DNA from: Aeolococcus sp035552595
GTDB lineage: Bacteria; Chloroflexota; Dormibacteria; Aeolococcales; Aeolococcaceae
Direction of reading: 5' to 3'
Assembly: GCA_035552595.1 (NCBI GenBank)
Contig: DASZKZ010000056.1
Span: 1-64,000 of the forward strand
DNA length: 64,000 bases
The notes beneath the pieces are model-generated. The model was given only the letters and a program-made list of their open reading frames with translations. It did not search any database and had not been told where the DNA came from. This document shows, piece after piece, positions 42,904-51,346 of this stretch (the first letter of the stretch is position 1; each line of letters starts with the position of its first letter). Position numbers and translations under genes: made by a program.

Positions 42904-44345
42904 CGGAGGGCGACGCACACGTTCTTGACCTGGGTGTACTGGAGCGCTCCCTCGACCCCCTTGAGCCGTCCGAAGCCGCTCCTCCGGTAGCCGCCGAAGG
43001 GCAGCTCCACGCCACCACCGACCCCGTAGTTGTTGACGAACACCTGCCCGGCGGAGACGGCTGCGGCGACGCGGTGGGCGCGGCTCACGTCGCCGGTCCA
43101 GATTCCCGCCACCAGGCCGTACTCGCTGCCGTTGACGATCGCCACCGCCCCGTTCTCACCGGCGAAGGGGAGCACGGTGAGCACCGGCCCGAAGATCTCC
43201 TCGCGCACCGCCGTCGCCGCGGTGCCCGCCGCACGGAGCAGCGTGGGGGTGACGAAGAACCCGGACGCCTCGGTCGTGGGGGTGCCGCCGGCCAGCACCT
43301 CGGCGCCCTCCTCGCCGGCCGCCTCGATCGCCGCCAGGATGCGGTCGCGCTGCTGCGCTGTGATCACCGGCCCGACGTCGGGGTCACCGGCCGCGGGGCC
43401 GACGCGGAGCGCGGCGACCAGCGTGGCCAGGCGCTCCATCAGGGGAGCGGCCACCGCCTCCTCGACGAGGATCAGGGTGCCCGCCGAGCAGGCCTGCCCG
43501 GCGGTGCGCAGCGCCGAGCTGACGATGGTGGACGCGGCCGCATCCAGGTCGGCGTCGGCGAACACCAGCTGGGGGGACTTGCCGCCGAGCTCGAGGATCA
43601 CCGGGACCACCCGCGCGGCGGCGGCGGCCATGATCCGCCGGCCGGTGCCCAGCGAGCCGGTGAAGGTGATGTGGTCGATGAGGCGGTGGCCAACCAGCCG
43701 CTGCCCGGCGGCGCCCGTGCCGGTGACGGCGTTGACCACCCCGGGCGGGGCGCCGGCCAGCGCGCAGCGCCGCGCCATCTCCAGAGGTGCCAGGGGCGCC
43801 TGCTCGGCGGGCTTGAGCACCACCACGTTGCCGGCGATCAGCGCCGGCGCGAGGCTGCGCGCGGCCATCTGCATGGGCACGTTGAAGGGCAGCACCGCGG
43901 CGCACACACCCCAGGGCTCGCGCACCGTGTAGTCGATGAAACCGGGACCGAGCGGGATGGTGTCGCCCTGGAGCTTGTCGGCGAGCCCTGCGTAGTACTC
44001 GAAGTACCGGGCCGCGGTCTCCACATCACGGCGGGCCATGCTCACCGGCAGGCCGGCGTCGCGCACCACCAGGTCGGCGAGCGATTCGACATCGTCGAGA
44101 AGGGCGGCGGCGACGCGCGAGCAGAGCCGGCCGCGGTCGAGCGGTGTCCAGCCCGCCCACTCCCCCATCCGCGCGGCGGCGGCGGCCTCGACGGCCGCGT
44201 CCACGTCCGGCGGGCCCGCGGCGGGGAACTCCACCAGGCGACGGCCGCTCGAGGGGTCGAGCACCTCGAGGGGCTCGCCGGTCCCGTCACGGGCGGCGTT
44301 GCCCACCCAGACCGCGGTGGCCGGGTCGGCGCTCAGCGCTGCCAT
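42900..44345 (-). CDS. NAD(P)-dependent aldehyde dehydrogenase
   Basis: A 481-aa ALDH. Asn-containing VLPFNVPMQMAARSLAPAL, KPAEQAPL, the FTGSLGTGRRI loop, the general base in ILELGGKSPQ, the nucleophile Cys in GQACSAG and the late EEIFGPVLTV are all present. GGAGGT lies 5 nt before ATG 44345, which decides the start over GTG 44351 that would overlap the Shine-Dalgarno. First gene of a seven-gene operon; oxidises an aldehyde, possibly that released by the ThDP enzyme. Confidence 0.95.
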   Translation of the reverse strand: MAALSADPATAVWVGNAARDGTGEPLEVLDPSSGRRLVEFPAAGPPDVDAAVEAAAAARMGEWAGWTPLDRGRLCSRVAAALLDDVESLADLVVRDAGLPVSMARRDVETAARYFEYYAGLADKLQGDTIPLGPGFIDYTVREPWGVCAAVLPFNVPMQMAARSLAPALIAGNVVVLKPAEQAPLAPLEMARRCALAGAPPGVVNAVTGTGAAGQRLVGHRLIDHITFTGSLGTGRRIMAAAAARVVPVILELGGKSPQLVFADADLDAAASTIVSSALRTAGQACSAGTLILVEEAVAAPLMERLATLVAALRVGPAAGDPDVGPVITAQQRDRILAAIEAAGEEGAEVLAGGTPTTEASGFFVTPTLLRAAGTAATAVREEIFGPVLTVLPFAGENGAVAIVNGSEYGLVAGIWTGDVSRAHRVAAAVSAGQVFVNNYGVGGGVELPFGGYRRSGFGRLKGVEGALQYTQVKNVCVALR

Positions 44346-44410
44346 GGCCACCTCCGTGCGGGTCCGTCCGGGGCGCCCCCGCCACCCGCGGGCTGGGCCA
44401 CCGCCACCAA

Positions 44411-44545
44411 ATGTACGGCCATATTAGGCGTCCTCTCCGATCGTCCAGTCAAGCCGCCTTTCCGTATACCGTGGTGGGATCGTACGCCGCGGTTGACATG
44501 CCTCGAGAGGGGCAGGCAGACTTCGCCGAGCCGTATTGGCCGTAT
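44411..44545. promoter_or_regulatory. Divergent promoter region with CCGTAT repeats
   Basis: Between the ALDH and MaoC operons the motif CCGTAT occurs at 44462-44467 (inside TCCGTATACC), 44531-44536 and 44540-44545, the last two as a direct repeat 9 nt apart. A variant (GTACGG, its reverse complement with one change) is at 44413-44418. A TTGACA is at 44493-44498. The repeats are candidate binding sites for the adjacent GntR/UTRA regulator; no convincing -10 box pairs with the TTGACA. Confidence 0.45.
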
Positions 44546-44568
44546 CAATGGACAGATGGAGGGCCACG

Positions 44569-45603
44569 GTGGCGGATGAGCAGGATCCCCCCGGCGCTGC
44601 CGGCTCGCGGCGGACCGTGGAGGGCCCCTACTTCGAGGACCTGGCGCGCGGCGACGTCTACTCCGGCTCGCCGGCGCTGACGCTCACCGCCGGCCACGCG
44701 GCCGTGCATCAGGCGGTCACCGGCGATCGCCTCCGCCTCTGTCACGACCACCAGCTCTCGCGCCAGGTCACCGGCGAGGCCGAGCCGCTCCTGCACCCGG
44801 CGCTGGTGTGGGACACCGCCATCGGCCAGTCCAGCGAGGTGACCCGCAACGTCGTGGCCAACCTCTTCTACCGGGGGCTCGCCTTCCGCCGCTTTCCCCA
44901 TCAGGGCGACACGCTGCACACCCGCACCGAGGTGGTGGGGCTGCGCCAGAACCGCGCTCGCCCCGGACGCAGCCCCACCGGGCTGGCCCTGCTGCGCATC
45001 CGCACCGTCGACCAGCAGCAGCGCGAGGTGCTCGACTTCCGGCGCTGCGCCATGCTTCCGCTGCGCAGCCCCGAGGCCGTCACCGGTCACGACGACGACC
45101 TCGAGGCGGCGGCGGGGATCGCGGACGGCGACGGCCGCGGCGCCGCCTCCGGCTGGCGGCTCGACGGCTTCCGCGATGTCGCGGGCGGCGCGCACTTCGC
45201 GGAGATGCGCGCCGGCACGGCGTTCGATGTGGCTGCCGGCGACGTGGTGTCGTCCGCGCCCGAGCTCGCCCGTCTGACCCTCAACATCGCCGCCGTGCAC
45301 CACGACGCCGGCTCGTCCCAGCCGCGCCTGGTGTACGGGGGTCACACCGTGGCCCTGGCCCTCGCCCAGGCCACCAGGGCGATCCCCAACCTGGTGACGG
45401 TGCTCGCCTGGCAGGGCTGTGATCACCTCGCCCCGGTGCGCGAGGGCGACACCCTGCGCAGCGAGGTCACCGTCGAGAGCGTCGAGGGCCTGCCGGCGGG
45501 AGGGGGGCTGATGCGGCTGCGCTCACGCGTTCGCGCGCGCCCGCCGGCCTCGCCCGCCGAGACGCCGGTGCTCGACTGGCGGTTCACCGCCCTGATGGCC
45601 TGA
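44569..45603 (+). CDS. Two-domain MaoC-like hydratase, mesaconyl-CoA-hydratase-like
   Basis: A ~344-aa double hot-dog protein: domain 1 GPYFEDLARGDVY with LTLTAGHAAVHQAVTGDR, then NVVANLFYRGLAF and FPHQGDTLHTRTEVVGL; domain 2 FAEMRAGTAFDV and RLVYGGHTVALALAQA, then HLAPVREGDTL. This layout matches (2R,3S)-beta-methylmalyl-CoA dehydratase / mesaconyl-CoA hydratase (Mch) proteins. GTG 44569 has GGAGGG 5 nt upstream; ATG 44548 is less well placed. Begins a four-gene operon of hydration, oxidation and C-C cleavage enzymes. Confidence 0.85.
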   Translation: MADEQDPPGAAGSRRTVEGPYFEDLARGDVYSGSPALTLTAGHAAVHQAVTGDRLRLCHDHQLSRQVTGEAEPLLHPALVWDTAIGQSSEVTRNVVANLFYRGLAFRRFPHQGDTLHTRTEVVGLRQNRARPGRSPTGLALLRIRTVDQQQREVLDFRRCAMLPLRSPEAVTGHDDDLEAAAGIADGDGRGAASGWRLDGFRDVAGGAHFAEMRAGTAFDVAAGDVVSSAPELARLTLNIAAVHHDAGSSQPRLVYGGHTVALALAQATRAIPNLVTVLAWQGCDHLAPVREGDTLRSEVTVESVEGLPAGGGLMRLRSRVRARPPASPAETPVLDWRFTALMA

Positions 45604-45608
45604 CCCGG

Positions 45609-46556
45609 ATGCGGGTGGCCGTTCTCGACGACTACCAGCGCGCCGCCGCCTTCGCGGTCGACTGGGCGGGCGGGCTGCCCGGCCACGAGCTCACCTTCGT
45701 GCACGAGCACCTCGAGGGTGCGGCCCTGGTCGACGCGCTCCGCGACGTGGAGGCGGTGGTGGCCATGCGCGAGCGCACCGGCTTCCCCGCGGCGCTGATC
45801 GCGCGCCTGCCCAGGCTGCGCCTGCTGGTCACCACGGGGATGCACAACGCCGCCATCGATGTGGCCGCCGCCACCAGGGCGGGGATCACCGTGTGCGGCA
45901 CCGGGGGCTACACCCACTCCGCGGCGGAGCTGACCTGGGGCCTGCTCCTGGCGGTGGCGCGCAGCATCACAGTCGAGGACGCGGACGTGCGCGCCGGGGG
46001 CTGGCAGCGCACCGTCGGCCTCGATCTGGCGGGCAGGACGCTGGCGGTGGTGGGCCTGGGCCGGGTGGGCTCCCGCGTCGCCGCCTACGGCACCGCCTTC
46101 GGGATGCGCGTGGTGGCCTGGAGCCCGCATCTCACCGCCGAGCGGGCCGGCGAGCACGGCGCTGAGCTGGTCTCCCGCGAGGAGGCGTTCGCGAGCGCCG
46201 ACGCCGTCTCGCTCCATCTCGTGCTCGGCCGCACCACGCGCGGCCTGATCGGCGAATCCGACCTGCGCCGCATGAAGCGGTCGGGCATCCTGATCAACAC
46301 TGCGCGGGGACCGATCATCGAGGAGGCCGCGCTGGTCAGGGCGTTGCGCGAGGGCTGGATCGCCGGCGCCGGGCTCGACGTCTTCGACACCGAGCCGTTG
46401 CCCGCGGGACACGTGCTGCGCAGCCTGCCGCGCACCGTCCTCACCCCCCACCTCGGCTATGTCACGCGCGACACCTACGCGGCGTTCTTCGGTGAGGCGC
46501 TCGAGGACATCCAGGCATTCCTGGCGGGAACGCCACTGCGGCGGCTGGAACGCTGA
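45609..46556 (+). CDS. D-2-hydroxyacid dehydrogenase
   Basis: A 315-aa NAD-dependent enzyme of the D-isomer 2-hydroxyacid family. Catalytic Arg is in LINTARGPII, Glu in LDVFDTEPL and His in LTPHLGY; the nucleotide fold is LAVVGLGRVGSRVA. Members interconvert 2-oxo and D-2-hydroxy acids (phosphoglycerate, glycerate, lactate or hydroxypyruvate types). It lies 5 nt after the hydratase and 4 nt before the isocitrate-lyase-like gene. Confidence 0.92.
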   Translation: MRVAVLDDYQRAAAFAVDWAGGLPGHELTFVHEHLEGAALVDALRDVEAVVAMRERTGFPAALIARLPRLRLLVTTGMHNAAIDVAAATRAGITVCGTGGYTHSAAELTWGLLLAVARSITVEDADVRAGGWQRTVGLDLAGRTLAVVGLGRVGSRVAAYGTAFGMRVVAWSPHLTAERAGEHGAELVSREEAFASADAVSLHLVLGRTTRGLIGESDLRRMKRSGILINTARGPIIEEAALVRALREGWIAGAGLDVFDTEPLPAGHVLRSLPRTVLTPHLGYVTRDTYAAFFGEALEDIQAFLAGTPLRRLER

Positions 46557-46560
46557 GAGC

Positions 46561-47484
46561 ATGAGCACAGCGCAGCAGCGTCGCGTCCGTCTCCGCGAGC
46601 TGATCGGCGGCCCCGGCATCGTGATGGTGCCCGGCGTGGCCACCGCGCTCAACGCGCGGCTGGCGGAGCAGGCGGGTTTCGAGGTCGTCTTCGCCACCGG
46701 TTCGGGCATGGCCAACACCATCTTCGGGCTCCCCGACCTCGGCCTGGTGAGCATGCGCGAGGTGGTCGACCTCACCCGCCTGATCGTCGACGCGACCGAC
46801 CTGCCGGTGATCGCCGACGCCGACACCGGCTACGGCAACCACCTCAACGTGGTCCGCACCACGCGCGAGATGGAGGCCGCCGGCGTCGCCGCGATGGTGC
46901 TCGAGGACCAGGTCACGCCCAAGCGGTGCGGGCACTTCGCCGGCAAGGCGGTGGTCTCGGCGCGGGAGATGGTCGAGAAGCTGGTCGCGGCCGTGCGGGC
47001 GCGCCGCGACCCCGAGATGGTGATCGTGGCGCGCACCGATGCCATCGCCGTCGAAGGCCTGGCGGGCGCCCTCGACCGCGCCCGCCTCTACGTGACGGCG
47101 GGCGCCGACGTGGTCTTCGTGGAGGCGCCCCGGACGCTCGACGAGGTGCGCGAGATCCCCCGTGCCGTCCCGGCGCCCTGCCTGATCAACATCGTCGAGG
47201 GCGGACGCACGCCGCTGCTGCCGGCCGCCGAGCTGGAGGAGGCGGGCTATCGCTTCGCCCTCTACGCCAACGTGGCCCTGCGGGCCGGCTCGAAGAGCGT
47301 GGAGGACGCGTTCGCGGCACTGCGGCGTGACGGTGGCACGGCGGCGCTGATCGACCGCATGCAGGGGTGGGCGCGGCGTCAGGAATCGGTCGACCTGCCC
47401 GGCTGGGAGGAGCTGGACACCAGCATCGGCGAGGCGGCTCGGCGGATCGTGGGAGACGACGGCGAGGTCAGAGGAGGCAGCTGA
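46561..47484 (+). CDS. Isocitrate lyase / PEP mutase family protein
   Basis: A 307-aa TIM-barrel lyase. Mg-binding DADTGYGN, the EDQ loop and the lid motif TPKRCGHF with its catalytic Cys match 2-methylisocitrate lyase-like enzymes, which have KRCGH or KKCGH. This favours a C-C lyase (2-methylisocitrate, 2,3-dimethylmalate or oxaloacetate type) over PEP mutase. Ends with the SDR start codon sharing one base (TGATG). Confidence 0.9.
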   Translation: MSTAQQRRVRLRELIGGPGIVMVPGVATALNARLAEQAGFEVVFATGSGMANTIFGLPDLGLVSMREVVDLTRLIVDATDLPVIADADTGYGNHLNVVRTTREMEAAGVAAMVLEDQVTPKRCGHFAGKAVVSAREMVEKLVAAVRARRDPEMVIVARTDAIAVEGLAGALDRARLYVTAGADVVFVEAPRTLDEVREIPRAVPAPCLINIVEGGRTPLLPAAELEEAGYRFALYANVALRAGSKSVEDAFAALRRDGGTAALIDRMQGWARRQESVDLPGWEELDTSIGEAARRIVGDDGEVRGGS

Positions 47485-48272
47485 TGGGATCGCTCGATGG
47501 AAGAGTCGCAATCGTCACCGGGGCCGGCTCGGTGGGCAGCGGGGTGGGCAACGGCCGCGCCATCGCCGTGCTCCTCGCCCGCCAGGGAGCCAGGCTGGGG
47601 TTGATCGACAGCCAGGCCGAGCCGGCCGCGGAGACGGCGCGGCTGGTCGAGCGCGAGGGCGGGGCCGCGGTGGTGCACCTCGCCGACGTCGGCGACGCCA
47701 CCGGCTGCCACGACGCTGTCGACGCGGTGACCGGCGCCTTCGGCGGCCTGCACATTCTGGTCAACAACGTCGGTATCACGGGCGCGCGCGGCACCGCCGT
47801 GGATGTCGACCCCGACGGCTGGGACGAGGTGATGCGCGTCAATGTCAAGTCGATCATGCTGATGGCCAAGTTCGCGGTGCCCGAGATCACCGCGTCCGGC
47901 GGAGGGGCGATCGTCAACATCGCGTCCATCGCGGGGCTCCGCGGCGGCCACCCCAGCCTCGCCTATCCGACCTCGAAGGGCGCGGTGGTCAACATGACTC
48001 GCGCCATGGCCTCACATCACGCCGGCGCCGCCATCAGGGTGAACTGCGTCGCCCCGGGGCTGATCCACACACCACGCGTGGAGGCACGCGGCGGTGGCGA
48101 GGTGCGCGAGGCGCGGCGGCTGGCCGCGCCGCTGAAGACCGAGGGCACCGCGTGGGACGTCGCCGAGGCGGTCCTCTACCTGGTCAGCGACGCCTCGCGA
48201 TGGATCACCGGGCAGATCCTCACCGTCGACGCGGGACTGCTCTCCACCAGCGGCGCGGTGGGGGCGCACTGA
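47484..48272 (+). CDS. SDR-family oxidoreductase
   Basis: A 262-aa short-chain dehydrogenase. Cofactor motif VTGAGSVGSGVGNGRA (slightly expanded TGxxxGxG), NNVGITGARG (NNAG-like), catalytic Ser in IASIAGLRGG and YxxxK in YPTSKGA; the C-terminal QILTVDAGLL is typical. The acidic residue in LGLIDSQ suggests NAD preference. GAGGAGG lies upstream of ATG 47484. Last gene of the MaoC operon. Confidence 0.94.
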   Translation: MGSLDGRVAIVTGAGSVGSGVGNGRAIAVLLARQGARLGLIDSQAEPAAETARLVEREGGAAVVHLADVGDATGCHDAVDAVTGAFGGLHILVNNVGITGARGTAVDVDPDGWDEVMRVNVKSIMLMAKFAVPEITASGGGAIVNIASIAGLRGGHPSLAYPTSKGAVVNMTRAMASHHAGAAIRVNCVAPGLIHTPRVEARGGGEVREARRLAAPLKTEGTAWDVAEAVLYLVSDASRWITGQILTVDAGLLSTSGAVGAH

Positions 48273-48291
48273 GCGCATCACAGCGGGTCGT

Positions 48292-48723
48292 TCAGCCGTC
48301 GACGCGTGCCGCTCTGCGATCGCCGCTGGAGAGATGCTCGACCGTCTCCCCGGTCGCACAGATGGTGCGGGTCACCCTGCGGCCGCCGTACACCCAGTAG
48401 ATGCGCAACTCGCCGGCGCCGCGGTTGGCGAAGGCATGCGGCACGCCCGCGCTCACCCACGTGGCCCAGCCCGTGCTCACCTCGAGACGCTCCTCGCCGA
48501 TGGTCACGGACGCCTCGCCGCTGAGCACCAGCACCGTCTCCTCGACATTGTGGGTGTGCAGGGGGATGGCGGTTCCGGGAGCGAAGATGGTGACCCCGGT
48601 GGTGACCGTGGTGGTCGTGGAGTTCCAGGCGCCCACGTAGGGAAGGGTGATCACGCCGCTGCCACGGTCGAACGGCAGGATCGCCCCGGGGTCGACGACG
48701 ATCCTCTCGTCCGTCTCCGGCAT
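48292..48723 (-). CDS. Cupin-domain protein
   Basis: A ~143-aa single cupin. Motif 1 is IPLHTHNVEETVLVLSGEA (two His and a Glu), motif 2 GVPHAFANRG with the last His, so all metal ligands are present. Could be a metal-binding sensor or a small dioxygenase/isomerase. Frame continues upstream without clear homology; ATG 48723 chosen. Convergent with the SDR gene, 19 nt apart. Confidence 0.85.
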   Translation of the reverse strand: MPETDERIVVDPGAILPFDRGSGVITLPYVGAWNSTTTTVTTGVTIFAPGTAIPLHTHNVEETVLVLSGEASVTIGEERLEVSTGWATWVSAGVPHAFANRGAGELRIYWVYGGRRVTRTICATGETVEHLSSGDRRAARVDG

Positions 48724-48767
48724 GCGCCGATTATCCGTGCTCAGCTCACCAGGGTGAGGGGAGCGCG

Positions 48768-49850
48768 TCACGAACGCGTCCGAGACCCCTTGGCGTGCGG
48801 CAGGTAGCTGCGATCCCCGATCCACTGAGCGGGGCGGATCGCCATCCGGCGGGCCAGCTGGTTGAGGGGCAGGGCATAGCGGCTGCGCAGAGCCACGAAC
48901 TCCTCCCATGCGTCCTCGCCGCCGCGGCAGTGATATCCCGCGCTCTTGAGACGTCCGCGGGCCTCGTCGAACTCGTGCCTCTCCACCACCGCCGACGGTG
49001 ACTTCTCCAGGCGGAAATACCAGCCCAGGTCCTCGACCAGATGGTTGCCGACCTTCATGAGGAGTTGCGCCGAGCCCTCCAGCGCCTCGGCCTCGACGCT
49101 GCTGATCACCAGGGTGGCGGCGTCCATCACAGCACCGAACGAGTTGAGCCACGCCTCGTTGTCATGGCTGGAGCGGAAGTAGATGAGGATGGGATAGGCC
49201 AGATGGCTCTCCAGCACGGCCGCCGACCACCGTCGCCACTCGTCGAACGTGGTGCTCACCGTGTCGGGCATGTGGTACCTGGCCGCCACCTCGAGGATCT
49301 GGACGCCCGACGGCGGTGCTCCCGCCAGCGCGTCGAGGGTGACCACCAGCTCTTCGCGGTCCTGGAACGACCGGTACAGCGAGAACAGGAGGCTGATCAC
49401 CAGAGCGATCAGCGCCAGGCCGGTGGCGGCCTCGGCGATGGTGATGGCCCGCGCACCCCCGCCCAGAGGCAGGATGTCGCCGTAGCTGAGGGGAAAGAGC
49501 GTGGCCGCGGAGATGTAGACCGAGGTCCAGAGGTCGGCCGGAGCCGGCTGGAGCTGGTCGCGCACCCCGTCGATGAGCAGCCCGTAGCCGAGGATCAGGC
49601 CGAGCACCCACATTCCCAGCACGACGAGGACCGCCACCGGACCGAAGGTGGCCAGCCAGTTCTCCCGGCGTTCGGTGCGACGCCGGCGAGCACCCACCCA
49701 GCGCCAGCCCGCCCAGAGCGGCCGCAGGGTGAGCTCAGAGAGACGCCACCGCCCCACCGACGGCCGCGGCAGCACGACCGATTGGAAGAGGTCGTGGAGG
49801 ATGGCGATGAGGATGAAAAGTCCCAACGCCAGCTCGGCGGGTCGGAGCAT
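48768..49850 (-). CDS. Membrane protein with potassium-channel-like pore
   Basis: A 360-aa protein. Hydrophobic helices at ~5-27, ~73-95 and ~132-158 flank a pore-loop-like segment ISAATLFPLSYGDILP at ~110-126. The filter reads SYGD instead of the canonical GYGD. The remaining ~200 residues are cytosolic and helical. Related to two-TM ion-channel family proteins, but ion selectivity cannot be assumed with this filter. Confidence 0.65.
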   Translation of the reverse strand: MLRPAELALGLFILIAILHDLFQSVVLPRPSVGRWRLSELTLRPLWAGWRWVGARRRRTERRENWLATFGPVAVLVVLGMWVLGLILGYGLLIDGVRDQLQPAPADLWTSVYISAATLFPLSYGDILPLGGGARAITIAEAATGLALIALVISLLFSLYRSFQDREELVVTLDALAGAPPSGVQILEVAARYHMPDTVSTTFDEWRRWSAAVLESHLAYPILIYFRSSHDNEAWLNSFGAVMDAATLVISSVEAEALEGSAQLLMKVGNHLVEDLGWYFRLEKSPSAVVERHEFDEARGRLKSAGYHCRGGEDAWEEFVALRSRYALPLNQLARRMAIRPAQWIGDRSYLPHAKGSRTRS

Positions 49851-49901
49851 GTGCGAGGACAGTAGCGACCGCGGTCCCGTCTCGTCGCGGCCGGCGTGCC
49901 G

Positions 49902-50837
49902 CTACCTGCGTGCCGCGGCCACTCCTGCCCCACCAGGTGCCGGCGGGACCGCCACCGCGGTGAGCTCCGGGTCCCAGCTCATCAGGCTGGCTGCGGCCGC
50001 GTAGCTGCTCCGAGCGAAGTCGAGGATGTCCTGCTCGGGGTCGGAGGCGGAGCGAGCCGTCTCGTAGGGCAGGAGGAACTCACCCGCGGCCCGGTTCCAC
50101 TCCGCGCCGGGGGGCGCGATCCTCGCCTCATGCAAGCCCGTGGGCTTGGGGAACCCATAGGCGTAGAAGGCAGGGTATGGGACCCGCTCGTCACCTGGCC
50201 ACCAGCCCGTGCAGATGGCCTCGGCGTCGCCACCGAAACGTGCGATGACGCCGGCTCCCGGCGGCGGCGTCACCGCCCGCCCCGAGTAGCGCATCAGCGC
50301 GAGGTCGAAGGTGCCCCAGAAGAACTGCACCGGAGTGCTGCGTCCGCGGAACGCCGCCCTGTGCTCCTTGAAGATGAGGTCAATCATGGACAGAACATGG
50401 AAGAAACGCTCCACCTGCCGCGTATCGTAGGTGGCGTGCTCACGGTCATCGGGAAACGGGATCGGATCGGCAACCTCGGACGGCAGCACCGAGATGGTGA
50501 CGTCGACCTGCAAGCGTGTCAGCGCACCGACCACGTCCGAGTAGAGATCCGCCACCGCACCGCCGAGGGGGAGGCGCTCGACGCGGCCGTCGCTGCTGCG
50601 CAGCACCAGAACGTGCTCGATGAGGTCGAGATCGGCGTCGACGGCTCGCAACCCGACCGGCATGGGCGAGGTGGTCAAACCGCGCGCCGTGAGGTAGAGG
50701 GGGACGTTCCCCCACTCCGGCTCGAACGGGCTCAGCGCGAGGCGCAGCTTGCCGAGCACCTGGGTGTACATGTGCAGGGTGTCGCGGGTGGCCCGCCACT
50801 CCTCATACGGAAGTGCCGGCCAGCCGTTCTCGATCAC
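49902..50837 (-). CDS. DUF5996 family protein
   Basis: A ~311-aa protein with the DUF5996 pattern: N-terminal WPALPYEEWRATRDTLHMYTQ-type start (seen as WPALPYEEWRATRDTLH), VPLYLTARGLTTSPMP, and VQFFWGTFDLALMRYSGR with the late YPAFYAYGFPKPTG. No known enzymatic role. GTG 50837 overlaps the upstream stop by 4 nt; the longer frame to 51062 is antisense-type noise. Confidence 0.85.
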   Translation of the reverse strand: MIENGWPALPYEEWRATRDTLHMYTQVLGKLRLALSPFEPEWGNVPLYLTARGLTTSPMPVGLRAVDADLDLIEHVLVLRSSDGRVERLPLGGAVADLYSDVVGALTRLQVDVTISVLPSEVADPIPFPDDREHATYDTRQVERFFHVLSMIDLIFKEHRAAFRGRSTPVQFFWGTFDLALMRYSGRAVTPPPGAGVIARFGGDAEAICTGWWPGDERVPYPAFYAYGFPKPTGLHEARIAPPGAEWNRAAGEFLLPYETARSASDPEQDILDFARSSYAAAASLMSWDPELTAVAVPPAPGGAGVAAARR

Positions 50838-51253
50838 GGGTGGGCCGCGGCGGTGAGCAGCCACGGCAGTGCCGATGCCATGGGTGTGACCAGCGTCTCG
50901 GCGCGGCGCGCGTCGAGCTCCGGCCGGGCGAGGAGTGCGAGCGCGGCGCCGAGAAGAGCGTCCTCCGCGCTGTGCCCCACGTCGCCGTGCTCCGCACGCC
51001 ACGCCAGCAGCGGGACGCCGCGTTCGGTGAGGCCGAGGAGACGGTTGCGCAGGTCGTCCCACTGGGCGCCACGCCCGGTGCTCTCCAGAACCTCGAGAGC
51101 AGCCCGCTCCGCCTCGCGGTGGACGTCAGGGACGCGCTGCTCCCAGCCCGCCGCGATCCGCTCGATGCCGGAGGGGCCGAGGGTGCGGCAGTCCTCGAGC
51201 AGGCGATCCAGCGGCGTCTGGCCAGGACGCTGTCCGTATCCGTCGTTGTCCAC
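50834..51253 (-). CDS. Hypothetical protein
   Basis: A ~139-aa soluble, Ala/Leu/Arg-rich, predicted helical protein with no recognised domain. GAGGAGG lies ~7 nt before GTG 51253, which supports the start, and the 4-nt overlap with the DUF5996 gene supports co-expression. Its central part (ERGVPLLAWRAEHGDVGHSAED) suggests a small regulatory or adaptor protein, but no function is assigned. Confidence 0.55.
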   Translation of the reverse strand: MDNDGYGQRPGQTPLDRLLEDCRTLGPSGIERIAAGWEQRVPDVHREAERAALEVLESTGRGAQWDDLRNRLLGLTERGVPLLAWRAEHGDVGHSAEDALLGAALALLARPELDARRAETLVTPMASALPWLLTAAAHP

Positions 51254-51346
51254 CAGACCCACCTCCTCGAGCGTTCCGCGACGTCCTCAAGTGTGACGCA
51301 GGCGGGCGCGTCACCGCGGACCTGAGGCGCGCGTCGAGTTGGTTCA

